Positions 1 to 13,300 of a DNA stretch of 64,000 bases are shown here, piece after piece. Under the pieces are notes generated by a model. That model did no database searches. It worked only from the letters and a program-made list of their open reading frames with translations, and was not told where the DNA came from. Every line of letters begins with the position of its first letter. The first letter of the stretch is position 1. The stretch covers positions 4,220,292 to 4,284,291 of the forward strand of contig CAADRB010000002.1 of the NCBI GenBank assembly GCA_900708905.1, given 5' to 3'. Source of the stretch: Hymenolepis diminuta. Lineage: Eukaryota > Platyhelminthes > Cestoda > Cyclophyllidea > Hymenolepididae. The translations under genes were made by a program, and so were the position numbers.

Positions 1-681
1 AGGCATCTGAGCCTATGGATTGGGCTGAGCAGACAGAAGCAGAGCCTAGCGAAAAGGCTGATAGAAAGCTGCCTGAAAGACAACGCTGGCAAAAAGAGGG
101 CTCATACCAAGTGCTGGAATCGTCAGCTTCAAGCTGATGCGAAAGAACTCTTCTCAGGGGATGCTAAGGACTGACTTGCCAATCCTTGTCATAAGGTCCC
201 TGAGAATGACCAGTATAGGCCTAATTTAGTCGGCAGTAGACACCAAACGGTGAAGTTTTCCAACCTGAATTGCTCAAGATGGTTTGCCAGACGTGCTGAG
301 ATGCTGCGGCACGTAAGGCAAGACCATGGAGCGGTAATGAAATCCGAGGGGGCAAAACTAAGCTGCCCAATTACCGATTGCCATAAGCAGTACAAGGTGA
401 GAGGTTGGTTGAATAAACATCTCCGATTTTGTCACACAGAAATGATAAGTACTGCGAATGGAAGCCGGGAGCAGCCTAGTGGAGCCAACACGCCCTTGCC
501 GCGCGCGGGAAGAGGTAAAATTTTCGATAAGTTTGTATGCAATTTTCCTGGTTGTTCTAAATCTTTAGGTACCGAAAAGAGCATCAGGAACCATGCATGC
601 GAGAAACACAACTGGTCAGTTGCTAGAAGTGTACCTCTGGGTGAAGGCCGAAAGAGACGTACAACCAAACCACGACTATGA
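1..681 (+). pseudogene. Decayed 3' end of a retroelement ORF with three C2H2 zinc fingers
   Basis: Reading frame 1 is open from the left edge, is broken by a TGA at 172-174, and then continues in the same frame to a TGA at 679-681. There is no ATG near the start of the second part. Counting from base 1, three fingers share the spacing C-x4-C-x12-H-x4-H: finger 1 has lost its first Cys (F86, then C91, H104, H109), finger 2 is C122/C127/H140/H145, and finger 3 is C180/C185/H198/H203. A basic tail ends the frame. The 57 residues before the TGA resemble the end of a longer protein. Tandem C2H2 fingers at the end of a reverse-transcriptase ORF are known in several animal non-LTR elements, but no reverse transcriptase motif lies inside the window, so that origin is inferred. 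A broken zinc-finger host gene is the alternative. Confidence 0.5.
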
Positions 682-3189
682 AGAGGTAGCTGTCCTACAA
701 AACATCCCCAGCCTCCAGGGGCAAATCAGAAGCCGGCGCTGAGATGTTCCAACCCCACTCTACCGTTTTTTCCCCTAGTTAGGACTTCTCCTCCACTTAA
801 CAACTTACCTAAATCCAAATACCGAACTTTATATCTTTCATAAACTAATAATCTTCATATTTCATAAAACCCCTAAATCCAAACTCCCATCCTTGTAGTG
901 TCAACCTAAGATAAGCCCACGGGCTTGACCAATATGTGTCAAGCCTAAGTGTAACTTAAGCATTGACTCAACAAAGGCTAGGTAGAATTATTTGCGGGAT
1001 ATAGATGAAATATGCTTTCCATCCTCTAAGAAATCATGAACATGAAAGCACTAAAAGTGCTAATAACAATTTCAGTTAAAATTTGTGCATTTGTAAAATT
1101 AGCATTCTTTCACGGTCCATTCCATATCTTCGGAAGTTATAAGCCACTTTTTTTAGGTTAAGTTTGTATATTTTTAATGCAATTGGGGTCTAAATAAGGG
1201 AATAAGAATATTTGTCTCACGTTTAACTCCTTAGCCATGCATATGAATAACAAATCTTGAAGTTTTTTCTTTAAATAAATCATTTAAATTATGCTCGAGA
1301 GTTAGATGGTCTAAAGGTAAGAATTGCAAGAGAAGCTATTGAGAATAAAGTAAAATTCTATTGTAAAGCATTATTGCGATATATAAGATAAAGTCGAGAG
1401 ACACGAAATATTTTATTTATGTTTAATTTTTTCCTAGAGGTATTCAAGAGATGATGAGTGTATTTCAGTATCCGACGGGAATGGAAATAATCATCAAATG
1501 TAAATTGTGTTGACTGACCTCCAACTTGTCTATTGAGGGCACACCTAGATCGGTCTAATTTCTTTCAACTTCTTAAAAGAACTATAAATTGTATAGCCAC
1601 TTTATGTCCAGTATTTTAAGAAATTTTTATTAAAACAAACTAATGATAATTAAATGCCCTAAATTCTACAGTGTGGAGCCATTTCTCTATGGCCGACTTG
1701 ATGTCTGGGATGAAAGATTAGCTTCTCTAGAAATCCCGAGCAGTTTTGTATATGTAACTACAATCAGTGTGGGAATAAGCTCACTAAATATTAGTTCAAT
1801 AGCAAAGTTAGGGGTTATGACCGATGCTAAAATAAATCCAATTACGATGTGGTAGATTTAAGTATACATATGATAGGTACTTGAGGGCTCGGTTCAATTG
1901 ATAGTTTGTACTTAAAAAAATGATAGAAAGGTGTAAATATTATTTTGTTAAAATTTGTCCTGTTATGTTACAGGGCAACTCTGAAAATTCATCCGTTCTC
2001 TATTGAAAAAATGGTCACAAATAATTCTGTAATTGTAAAATATATGTCCTAAAACGAAATATTCAGTAGGAATGCCGCTGTTCGTTTAAAGGATTTAAAA
2101 CTAATGATGCTTTATTGAACCTTAATCTGACCATTAAATTTAAATAAATCTACGTTAAGTGGGAAAGAAATGTACAACTTCGTGCTATAGGTTCTAGCAA
2201 CTTAAGACTAATATGGTAAAATAATATTCAGTGACTTGCATTAAATAAAATTGTTATAGCGATGACTGACGCACGTCAATTAAGGGATGTTCAGAACCGA
2301 ATCCAACCGAAATATCTTCTCTACACATCGCCCAATTTCAGAGAGATTAGAGTAGTTGTGTAGTGCTTCATTTAACACGAAGAAACCCCACAGCTTGACT
2401 AGGACGGAAGTGATAATATCACATTTGTGTATATACGTGTATAATATGGAGAGATCATCGCACTCACATTGGCAATTTGAGTTCTCAAACACCGAGTTCT
2501 TATTGCTTTCATTGCAGATAAAATTAGCTCAAAACAGTATTTATTTCACTTGCTTTTGTTGAGTTTCGTGACCTGGCAGAGCAACCGGTGTTTTATTAAT
2601 TATGAGGGTAATTTTCATATGACGCCCGTCGAACACGCCCTTGTAGAACGTGAACAGACAGACGCGAAATAGTAAACAGTGACACAATGATTTATTTACA
2701 TCATTGTGGTTACTGATCACAAAGTCTTTTAATACGCATTTTCGTCACAATTTTAACTAGATACATGACCTAATATTAGCCAATTTATAGGACAAAATTC
2801 TCATCACTTTTGAACTAAAACATTATAAAGTGTATTTACTTCATTGAAAAGGGTCATATCAGGTGGCATATAACTTTCAATATAATATTTACTGAGAGAG
2901 GAAAAAGATAAATTGGGGAATTCATTCTTGAAGCCGGGGTTGTACATGGCTTCGGTTGCGACTTTCCTTTTAAACTTCAATATTTGAGGTTTGTGAAGGC
3001 GTTCGGTTGGAACCTAGGTTCAAGGAAAATGGGTAATTTAGAGATAAGATAAAGCCCAAGAACAAAACTTCTCCGTTCGCTAAGCACGAAAAAACACATT
3101 TTGATCATGAAGTGTATCGATTACAACTCACCTTTTAACTGGAACATTCGTCACCACGGCATTCATCATTAGAGGTATATAAAACGTTA
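682..3189. other. AT-rich intergenic DNA, no gene recognised
   Basis: Only short open frames without family motifs or codon structure are present. No tRNA, rRNA or strong tandem repeat was seen. Confidence 0.6.
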
Positions 3190-3376
3190 TGGTGGCGAAG
3201 TGGTCAATATGCACGTCTGCATAGCCAGAGGTCACTTGGTCATTGCACATCCAGTGGTGTGAATGACCAACCGCTATGGTTGGTCAAGTCAACAAGGGAG
3301 ATGGTGAAATGATAGTTTCTCCTAAAAATGGCTCAGGATGCCTTCTATCTAAACAAGTCAAGTGCTCTGAACACTC
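3190..3376 (+). repeat. tRNA-related SINE-like copy (family S)
   Basis: The 5' part (3191-3250) has a box-A-like GGCGAAGTGGTCAA. A CCAACCGCTATGGTT core sits at 3268-3282, and a tail resembling TCTATCTAAACAAGTCAAG ends near 3365. Order and spacing match the copies at 13.6, 39.5 and 48.5 kb. The short open frame across it is an accident of the repeat. Confidence 0.5.
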
Positions 3377-6300
3377 CCCCTTGGGGGCATGGGATGTTTT
3401 AACAGATGTAAATGGCCAAATAATAGACTTAATGGAAAACAGAAAAAACATTAAACCCAAGGCTTGGTTAATATTGTGAACATTTTATGTAAAGATGCAA
3501 CCACTTAAAATAAATTAATTTGTTAAAATTAAAGTCCCAGGTAGAATAAAATTGGCAAATGAACAGTTAGATCATATTATCAGTGTCCACTAGAAATAAA
3601 TGAACATTTTTTGCAGTTGTCTTTATTTGCGCTTAGCCAAAATCCTTTCATGATTCTTGTGGTGTTTCTCAGACTTCTGTTTCCCCGTTAAACTTGTAAA
3701 TCATTTGACTAGTTAATTACCCCATTTCACACCGATCCGCCCCATCCGGTTTCTTAAAAATAAGACAAAGCTGATCGCAGCTAATTAATCTCATCGATTG
3801 TTCGTATGTACCGTGCAATTTCGAATAAATTTAAAGCTAAATTATTCTAGTTAAACGGAAAGCAGCAAGTTGTGCCAAAAGGACGGCGTGCTCACCAATA
3901 ATGTAACATTGATCCCGATTGTAAAGATACTTCAGGATCTGACCGAGTTTAGACCAAGAGCTGCTCCCTTACAAAACAGGATGCAACTGAAATTTCAAAA
4001 TCAGAAAACTAGGAGTAAAGTAGGACCACGTGTATATCGTGGAATCTGGAAATGAATGAGAAGAGAAAGGAAGAAGGAGTGGAATAAGGTATTTAGAATT
4101 GTGAAAGAAAAGAAAATGCAACGGAACTGAGCGAGTGGAACCCAAGTTGTGATAAAGAGGGCTTAGTTAGGTATGATAAGAAAGCCGACAGATCTCGCGT
4201 TCCTTGTTCATTGATGATCAACCAATAAAAAATTCATCAATTCACGGTCCGGGCGCCCAAAGGTACGAGTCAGCATACGCACACTATAAACGTTCCACCA
4301 CACTTTAAATCAAAAATAAAATTACTCTATGTAACATAGTAGCTTATCATTCCTCTTAATTATAGTCTGAAAATAGTATTCTTTCTAATAGTTACTTAAT
4401 TACTATGGAAGAAAAATAATAGCAAAATTCGCACTGTATTTGAATGTGTCAGTGTCGCTGCTGTCTATTTGAAGGTTTGCAAGAGGGGTAGGAGAGTACT
4501 ACTTTCTCACTAGATTGGCACCATGATAATTCTTCTCTGCCCATGCCAAGTGTTACTCACTCTCCCTTGATAATCATCGAGAGTTCAAAGTTTGCTACCT
4601 ATACTTATATAATATTATTATTAGTATTTACCTAGAGTGAACACTGCTAAAAATTTCAGATATTACACTCTGCTTTCTTTAGATCATGTAAACTCCTTAA
4701 TATCATTTGCGATGAATCTGCTTTCTCAATTTATGGAAGAAAAGTGAATTTGAGTGGTCCTACCGACCATCATAATTAAAGATTTTGTCAAAAAACACTT
4801 GATATCGTGGACAAGAATTTACCCAATGGTCCCGGTGACTATCCAAGTAACTTGTATTTTAGAATGTGAGCTATCTATTAAGTAAATATTATACAACCCA
4901 TAAATCAAATTAAGCAAAAATTTTGGTACTCCGACTTTAATGTCGACGTCTTTACGGTTCACGCCCCCTTCTCCGCCCTCTGTGACGTATTGAACTTACT
5001 TTAACTCCGCCTATTCTGTTATCAACAGAAAATTACTTCGGATTTGAAAATTAAACTTATAGTTTAATCTAAGGCATTACGTGTCAAATTTAAGATTCAG
5101 TTAAATTAACTCTTTTCAATCACTTTTTTAAGATTTCCGTCAAACAAAACAAATTTTATCAACTATCTGTCGACAATTTAAAAAGAGCATTAAAAATCTG
5201 TGGAAAGGAACATTTGATACTAAATTAGGTAATTGTTTGGGACCAGTTAAAAACGGAGGGTAGCTTTGGTGCGCACACTGGCTCATAGATCTGCTCACCT
5301 ACGGACGTGTATCTCTGACAAAATTTTCAGTTGCTCATCAACAAACAAAGGATGCAAGATTTGTCAAACGTTCTATCGAACCTCATTTCGTCTATTTCTT
5401 ACAACCCGCACTGGCCTCGATCAGTACTGAAGCCTTGCTTTTCTCTCTCAATTTGTCTTCCATCTCCTTCCTCCTTTCCCCTCTATTTAATTCCAGTTGT
5501 CCAATATTCACTTGGTCTTAGTTAACTTTTGGTCTTCTCATTCGAAAAAGACTCTTGCATCCTGTTAATCTCGAGAGGATCACCAGTTCTAGAATTGGTA
5601 TTTAGTCCAATTTGGTTTGGCTCAACGTGGCTCCACTAACTGGATCAATGCTACTCTATAATGCGAATGCATTGTCGGATATAATGTTGCTAATCAACAG
5701 TTATCAACCAGAGCAAGCACAGAATTAACAGCTTCCGATGAATGTACTTGAATATCTCCTAACTGATTACTGACCTAAAAAACACTAGGTTATATTCTTA
5801 TCTTGATAACTGCTAATTGACCGAGGTTGGGTTTATAAATTGAAATTTTCTTTTTAAAAAATTCTCGCATTACTCTATCTCTGTCATTGGGAATCGGTTG
5901 CAACAATTTGATAGGTAAGGTCTATTTTTGTAATACAGAAGTGCATTATGCTGGTAGTATTATTCGTGATAACTACGTTTTATCTTAGACTTGCAGTCAT
6001 CTGGCACGTTCCGTCTTATACATTTAAATGTTCTTGTTCCTTGTGCTTGACGATTTATCGGTAATTATATTTAGATGTGATTTTGTAGTGGGTGCCACTA
6101 AAATTAAATTCTGTTATTAAATTAAACATTCATTGTCTTACGCTTTAGATTAAAATATTACCGCTCTTACCTTTGTATATGGAATGGAATCGAACTATGA
6201 CTGGATTTGTCAAGTCGATAGATTTGATAGAGATGGCACTAGCCCTGGAGATTTATCGATATTCTGCACTATTTTATCGAAAAATTCTGTTATTTATTCA

Positions 6301-7901
6301 AGTAATTGCAATAAATGAGGTTAAATGGAAACCTTCCGGAGACGGTCAGCTATAATCTGTATTTTTTAATTCGCTGAGACTGTTTAAATTACGGTTAATT
6401 GTTACGAGCCGTCATAGATTTATAAAGCACCAATATAAAATAATGAATCGTTGTATGGCATAAAAACGATTTAAATAGAAGGAGCTTCTACTTTAAGTCA
6501 GATTACCTGGAATTTAACTCGTGAAAATGATCATTCAAATACTTTTCGATTTTTTGACCTAGTCTTCGGATCGCATAACTCCAAAGTAAAATCACCTTTG
6601 CTCGTTCAGCGCGGTTACGTCAACTTTTTTGGGTAATCTGATTGAAGAGACACCAAATCCAACATGGGATATAACATGATCCCTTTGATTTCAAACATTA
6701 CTCTGTATAGCTAGCTGAACGTAATAGAACTCACTTCAACTACGAATTCATATCCCTCCGTATATTATTCTATGTTAAGTAACTGCGATTTCATTATTTT
6801 AGAGATTTCAACAGACGATATAACAAAATAATCTTTAATTACTTTAAAGAGCAATGAAATTGATTTTTAGTCGAAAGTGTACTGCCAAATAAGAATATAA
6901 CATTGCAGTTAAATTGATGTATGCGAAAGTTCATTGGCTAACATTGATCAATCAAGTTTCTGTGTGAGTATACGAAAGCGAGTTTCTGAACAAGACTTCA
7001 GCTACCAAAACTATTTATTTAATTTGTTAATATTCCTCATTTCACTTCTCATTTCATTTCAGTATCAATATTCTTAGAAATCCAAATAAATAGTTTTGGA
7101 AAATGCACGCCACTGTTGTGATCAATATATGAAATTCGAAATCTAGTACTATTCGGTTTAAAATAGCTATGCAATCAAGTTTGTAGACCAGCGGGTCGAC
7201 ATTGTAAATCTACTACATAATCCCACTTTTTCAATTCCCTATTTACTATAACAATGTTTAAATTTCTTGGCTCGTTTAACAGTTCTTCCCTCTAGTGATA
7301 CTTATGCCGAATAATGAGTACAATATTTCACATGTTATCTGTGCTCTTTTCTGGAACGAAGTCTAGTTACTTTCACATTCTGAATACCAATTGAACTTTC
7401 GAATTGCGTAATATTTTAAATATTTTGTCTACCAATAACTTTTTTGTCCTTTTGAACGTTGTATGTTTGCGTATGAATCTGAATGAAGGATACTTTCATT
7501 CCCTTTTTCAATCTAAAGCGCATCTGCACAATAATTTCATGTGCTACTTATGAATAGAACTTAAAAATTCAAATTGAATTTCCATCAAGACGAAGACTTA
7601 CAACAAATTAAGTAACTTTCGACAATCTAACTACCTTGTAGTAATTGAACACCTGCAACACCTTTCTTCACACAAATCTACCGATCCCGCATAAATGAAT
7701 GGTCGTGTTAATAAGTAAAACGAATAGAAATCAATTAAAATTTTTATGATGAGTGATAATGACAGCTTTAAAGGAACTTCATCTATTTTATTACTCACAT
7801 TTCGAAAAAATAGAACACACCTTTGTACAAGCATAACAAAAGACGAGAAAACTGCAATTAAAATGTATCTATTAAAACATAACAGGATTGACGGCTATCA
7901 A
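3377..7901. other. AT-rich intergenic DNA, no gene recognised
   Basis: About 4.5 kb with only short, compositionally random open frames (for example 3870-4055, 5331-5525 and 6173-6355). None has a recognisable domain or a convincing splice context. Confidence 0.6.
7787..7792 (-). terminator. Polyadenylation signal of the cytidine deaminase gene
   Basis: AATAAA on the minus strand, about 110 nt beyond the cytidine deaminase stop codon. It is the nearest canonical hexamer on that strand. Confidence 0.45.
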
Positions 7902-8321
7902 TTACTTATCCATACTACCTTTAAAAAAAACCATTTGATAAATATCTTCGATTTTCGTCATCCGGTATTCTCCCTTCTTATTGACTAACAGAAGGGGCAT
8001 ATTCTTTCCGTAGCAGAATTCCACCATAACCTGCCTACAACGACCGCAAGGCGATGAGAATATATCCCTGTCCACTGCAACTGCCATACCAACAAACTCT
8101 CTGGAACCTGCAGTAATTGCGGCGCTAAATGCACTGATTTCAGCACACCATCCACATGGAAATGAGGCAATTTCTACGTTGACACCTGTGAACACTTGTC
8201 CATTAGTGTCCATTAGAGCTGCTCCTACGGGAAAATCGCTGTAGGAACTGTAAGTATTTTTCAGAACAGCTAGAGCTGCCTTGCGAAGTTCTTCCAATTG
8301 GGGTGAGAGAGGAGCAGACAT
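7902..8321 (-). CDS. CDA: Cytidine deaminase
   Basis: Hydrolytic deamination of cytidine and deoxycytidine to uridine and deoxyuridine in pyrimidine salvage, by a zinc enzyme that is usually a homotetramer. The 139-residue intronless frame starts at a true ATG and has the usual length of the short tetrameric class. Visible motifs are SDFPVGAAL (28-36), ribose-binding N48 and E50 in VNVE, the catalytic and zinc motif C59-A60-E61, and P91-C-G-R-C95-R-Q with zinc ligands C92 and C95. The residue after CAE is Ile62, where most homologues have Arg, and the usual SFGP near the C-terminus has become VFFKGS. All zinc ligands and the catalytic Glu are intact, so activity is likely. An acceptor-like TTTTCAG lies 14 nt before the ATG (8336-8340), a candidate trans-splice site. 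Confidence 0.93.
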   Translation of the reverse strand: MSAPLSPQLEELRKAALAVLKNTYSSYSDFPVGAALMDTNGQVFTGVNVEIASFPCGWCAEISAFSAAITAGSREFVGMAVAVDRDIFSSPCGRCRQVMVEFCYGKNMPLLLVNKKGEYRMTKIEDIYQMVFFKGSMDK

Positions 8322-8340
8322 GACTTGTGCGACTTCTGAA

Positions 8341-9338
8341 AATACCGCGTTATTTATTCAGCTGATGGAGTCATGAGATTGGTTGGTTGTAGATATATGC
8401 TGATTGGACAATGTGTGATTAATCGGAAAAGCCTTAATAGTAATTGTTAAACTACCTTGGACGTTTTTGGACATTTTGCGGTAAATAGTTTGTATTTTTA
8501 TCCGTACTTTTATGGTAAAAAGTTGCATGTCTGATTTAATCTGTTTTTAACACAAAACTTATGGGAACAGCTGGTTGCAAACCGTGATGGGAAATTATCC
8601 GCTGGAGTGTAATTTAATTCATCCGAAATTCATACATCGCTGAAGAAGGCGAAACCGAAGAACATAAACCGCTTTCCCCAGCCCTAAAGTTATTATTAAA
8701 ATGTAACATCCAGCCTTGATGAAAGATATCCTATGCTTGGTGAGGTTTTTTAAAGTCAAAAAGAAAAGTGAAGTGAATTTTAAATATTTTGTTTCATATT
8801 TGATCGAAACAATTAACATTCATTATTTTGACACTTAATTCGGGAAATTTCATAATGCTGGTGCAGTCTTACTTGATTTTGTCTTGGTTAAATTACTTAC
8901 GAGTGTCATAATTCGCTAAATCGAATCCGCCATATTCGATTGGTTAGTTTGTTAATTCATAGAACTCTACATTACCGTTCACTGCTTCCTAAACAGCTTA
9001 TCGTCAAAACAACAAAAAATGTAATATCTAGCTATTTTAGAGCTCAGAATAAATGGATATAGGAACAATACAGGTCAAATAAACTCTACTTCATTTGAGC
9101 TTCAGAATGTTCAGGTTTCCCAGTTTCTCGGTTTTATTTTACATCATTAAACAGAATCAGCACACCTATATTTTACTCTAGCAAAATGCATTTTGAAGTA
9201 AAGTTACGTGGATCTAGAATAAGTCAAGTCACTCACTTCGTTAAATCAGTATGGTGGTGGTCAGAAAACCACCGCAATTTATTTATAAATAAATTAAGTA
9301 TATACATGTATATATATATATTTCTTTGTTAGACTTCA
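8341..9338. other. Intergenic DNA upstream of the cytidine deaminase gene
   Basis: No gene is recognised. A short TA microsatellite lies at about 9299-9322. Confidence 0.55.
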
Positions 9339-9482
9339 TTCATGTTCCATCATCAATGTCTGGACATGATAATTGATGTCTGCTTAAGAATCTATGTAAA
9401 ATCATGCACAGCCAGACCACCTGTGGACACTGTAGTCGAGATCTTATCGCCAGGTATTGATAGAAATCTGCTGTCTCCAGTA
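9339..9482 (-). repeat. Partial copy of dispersed LTR-like repeat (family L)
   Basis: Read on the minus strand, GCGATAAGATCT is followed by ACAGTGTCCACAGG, then ACATAGATTCTTAAGCAGA and a CATGTCCAGACAT segment. The same order occurs in the copies at 50.03 and 60.48 kb. The part containing the polyadenylation signal is missing here. Confidence 0.6.
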
Positions 9483-10395
9483 TCTCCATCCTGGGGATTC
9501 GAGAGGACTCCTTTGGTCAGTCATGATGTTGTCTAGTATGTGTGCATTTCTTTCAAGAACACTTAAAAGATTGTCCGGTATTTGTTTTGCACACGTTAAG
9601 GTCTGTTGAATAGTCAAATATGAGAAATATATTTGCGAAAAAAATTATTTTTTAGACGTAGTACATATTTAACCTGTTCTTCACACAGACATTCGTTTAT
9701 TGCTTTACTTCTTTCGCTTGGTCTTATGACCTCACATTTCGGCGTTTCTGAAATAGGTCTAAACCATCCTACGCCCTCAGACAATTATCAAAAAAGTATT
9801 ACTTTGATGAATCTTGGATATCGTAAGCTCAACGGTTGCATTGTATTTGTCTCCTCACAGTTGCAACTTAGCACATAACAAAAATGTAAACCGGTCGAGA
9901 TCCGTTCCCTCTAGGTCTTTTTTACGTGGTTACAAGTGCTTTAAAATTACAACGTCCTGTTTACAGAAATAAGTGATGAACCAAAGTCGCTTCATATTCG
10001 ATGGCATTCCGTTTAAAGTTACGTCAATGTCAACTTCGTACTTTGAGAAATAAACCATATAATTCAGGAAATTTGACACTTTGTTATAATCACACATAAA
10101 AACCGTCAGCCCGAGGAGAGATGGAGTCCGAATCTTGAAAATAACATCAAGTGGAGACACTACGGTTTAGACGTGAGTGACAACAATAGGTAGGTATGAG
10201 CATATTGGTTGATATGTAGCCAATAAATTAGGTCAATTTCTACCTTAGCAAGTGACAAATAATATCTATAAAGTGAGGTCAAGCTGCATTATTACTACTT
10301 TATATCATACCTGAAAAGCTCCAAGAACAGAACGAAATTAATTAAATAGTCAACACTTTATCTGGTACAAGTTCAAGGATTCTATAATTAGAAAA
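9483..10395. other. Intergenic DNA, no gene recognised
   Basis: Short open frames only (9633-9878 plus, 9930-10160 minus), with no family motif. Confidence 0.55.
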
Positions 10396-13300
10396 TCACT
10401 TCATAAAGTAGGGTTTATCCAGAGAATTCAGGGAATTGAGGATATACGCTTCATCCAGTGCTTGAGCAGTCTCGTCAATCAAAGGAATACCCTGACGCAT
10501 ACAAGTGGCGAGATCACTCCAGGATATGTTCAGCCGATGATCAGTAATGCGGTCTTGCTGGTAGTTGTAAGTTCTTATCCGGTCAGAGCGCTCCAAAGAG
10601 CCCATCTGGGTACGGCGAGTGGCCAACTCACTCTCCACTTGTTTTAGAGCAGCCTCTTTTGTGATTCTAGTGGGAAAATCAAGGATGTATCACGGTGATG
10701 AATTTAGCAAACAACTAAATCTAACACCAATGCATATAATATGTTGGTAGTGGTAGATACAGACGTGCGCTTACATCTTACTGATGCAGCACCCCATAGA
10801 CACCAATATAATGTAAACAGGATCAAAAGCAAGAAAACAGAGGACTAGATCAGTGAAGAATTGCTTTCGTGTGGCCGTGGGTTATAAGAGATTGAATAGT
10901 CACCGAATTAGTCAGTAATATAGCAGTGAGGCTCCCAGATAGGAGCATGGGAAGAAAAAGACCGGAGAAAATCAATGTCAGAAGAATGAATTTCATCATC
11001 ATAATTTTAAAAATCATGCATATTTTAGGCGAAATATTTACTAATTATTCGCTTATCGTTGAACAATCATTCAACCAATTATTTCCAAACCTCTACGTAA
11101 ACATTTGTATTTTCTCAATAAATAAACCGTCTCAGAGTTAAAACACTTCTGTACTTCCCCCACCTATTCTACTGGGTTTATGTTAACTGTAGACATAGCA
11201 GTGGCGAATTATTACCACATCATCTAGTTTTTAGAGCGATCAAAATGATAATACTGACCTAGAGAATAGTGAAGGAATGAATTAGCGAAGCTTAACGATT
11301 ACTTCCTTCAAAATATGTGAAGAGCATAATTCAAGAGAATGACCAAAAAATGTTTTAAATTGTAAGAAGATAGCGAGCTTATTAAACGTGATCATAGATG
11401 GATTCGTTCTGGAAGTCTACATGATTGGATACTTCTGATGTAAGCACTAAAAAATTTTTTTAAAATGACGGGAGTTTCGTATTGCAATCTTCACGAAATG
11501 TAAGTTGTAGGCCCTTTTGAGTTTCTTAGATCACGTATATTTAAAACTTATTGATGCATTTCAATGGAGTCTCATATTTCAAGATGAGGCCTAAAATCTC
11601 GAACATGGTTTACTATAAACGAAAAAACCCAAGCCATCCAACTTTCTCATACAAAACGATTTAAATCATTGCCGTTGAGAAATGGCCATTATGGTCAAAG
11701 AATTCTGAAAATTAGAAACATAAGCAATTTTTATACGTTGGCTAATCTTAATTAGTTGGTCTGAGCAACTCTAAGAGAGATTATTGTGTTGACATGAAAA
11801 CATCGTAATTTAAACTCTGAAATTTGAATAAGCGGATGTGAAAACGAGAGACAGTTAACCATTTAGTAGAAAGTGGGCGGTATGATGAGTCCAAAATTAA
11901 AATAGAGCAACCGTCCAACCTCACCCATTGCTGAACTGATTGCATAATCCAATGAACTAAGAAGCAAAGAACTCTATTTTAATATGATAAATCATGTCGG
12001 AAGTTGCATTAATAGATTCAAAAGGAACTGAAACATGTAGGAAAAAGGGAGGATATTCCAGTGATTTCTCACACGCGGAACTACAAGACAATCAGCATAA
12101 AACACGTCGAACATTCATTCAACCGGGCATACTGAAATAAGAAAGGGATCGACTAACTTGGCTTTGAGAGCTTTCAATGCAGAATCTCGATTAGCATGTT
12201 GTGACCGATCATCCTGACACGCAACAACATAGCCAGTGGGTTTATGCCTTAAACGAACAGCACTCTCTGTCTTATTCACATGCTGACCACCAGCTCCTGA
12301 GGAACGAAACACATCCCATTCCAAATCCTCTGGGGCAAGCTCAATGTCAACCTGAATGAAATGAGTTTACAAAATAACTTCTACTGAAATGATTTAAGTA
12401 TAAATGACTGCCAACGGCTTGCCTCATCCATAACGGGTAGTACAGTCACAGCCACCGTACTGGTGTGGATTTTGTTCAATTTACTTGTCACAGGAACTCG
12501 CTGAACCCTGTGTACTCCTGCTTCCCATCGAAGGCAGGCATAAACCCTATCGCAATGGTCTGCGGCTTCTACAATCACCTCAGAGTTGTGAATTGGACAG
12601 TCCGTATCCGAGAGTGTATTTATCCCACCCTCGCCCGGGTAAATAGACCAGCCCCGTTGGTTAATATAAGCCTCATACATGCTGAAAAGATCTCTAGCGA
12701 ACATGGCTGCCTCTAAACCGCCTGCACCGGCTATTAGCTGCAATCGGATGGAGTTGCATGATGCATTGGGGTCTGGAGGTAATATCAATTCCAGGATCTA
12801 TGGAAGTAAAATGTCATTAAGACACTCTGAACTAAAAGGATAAAAGTTGGTTATAGAATAGCAGACCTGATTCTCCAAGTACTTTATCTGCTCTCGACGG
12901 GATACCGCTTCGCTCGCTGCCATTTGCTGGAGAACTGCGTCTGAACCATCATCTAGCTCTGGAAATACAAAACAAAAATGAAGTTAAAACAAGCGACTGA
13001 CAATAACAGAATATGGAAAACCCTACAATAACTTCATCATCATCAGAACCAAAGAATGAGGAAAACTAATCCTAAGGTTCTTCTAATAAACCTTCAATAC
13101 TTAACCTAACAAATCTAGTTTATGTTATGAAACAAAGAAATAATATTGGATTTAAATATTATATAAAAGAATTCGAAAACAAATTTTATGCTAATTTCGT
13201 TTGACATTAAATTGGCAGACATTGTAACTAATAAAACACAAAGTAAGCCCTGGATATTTACCGACAGTTGCCTAGTTAGTAAAATTATCTCAAGAACCCC

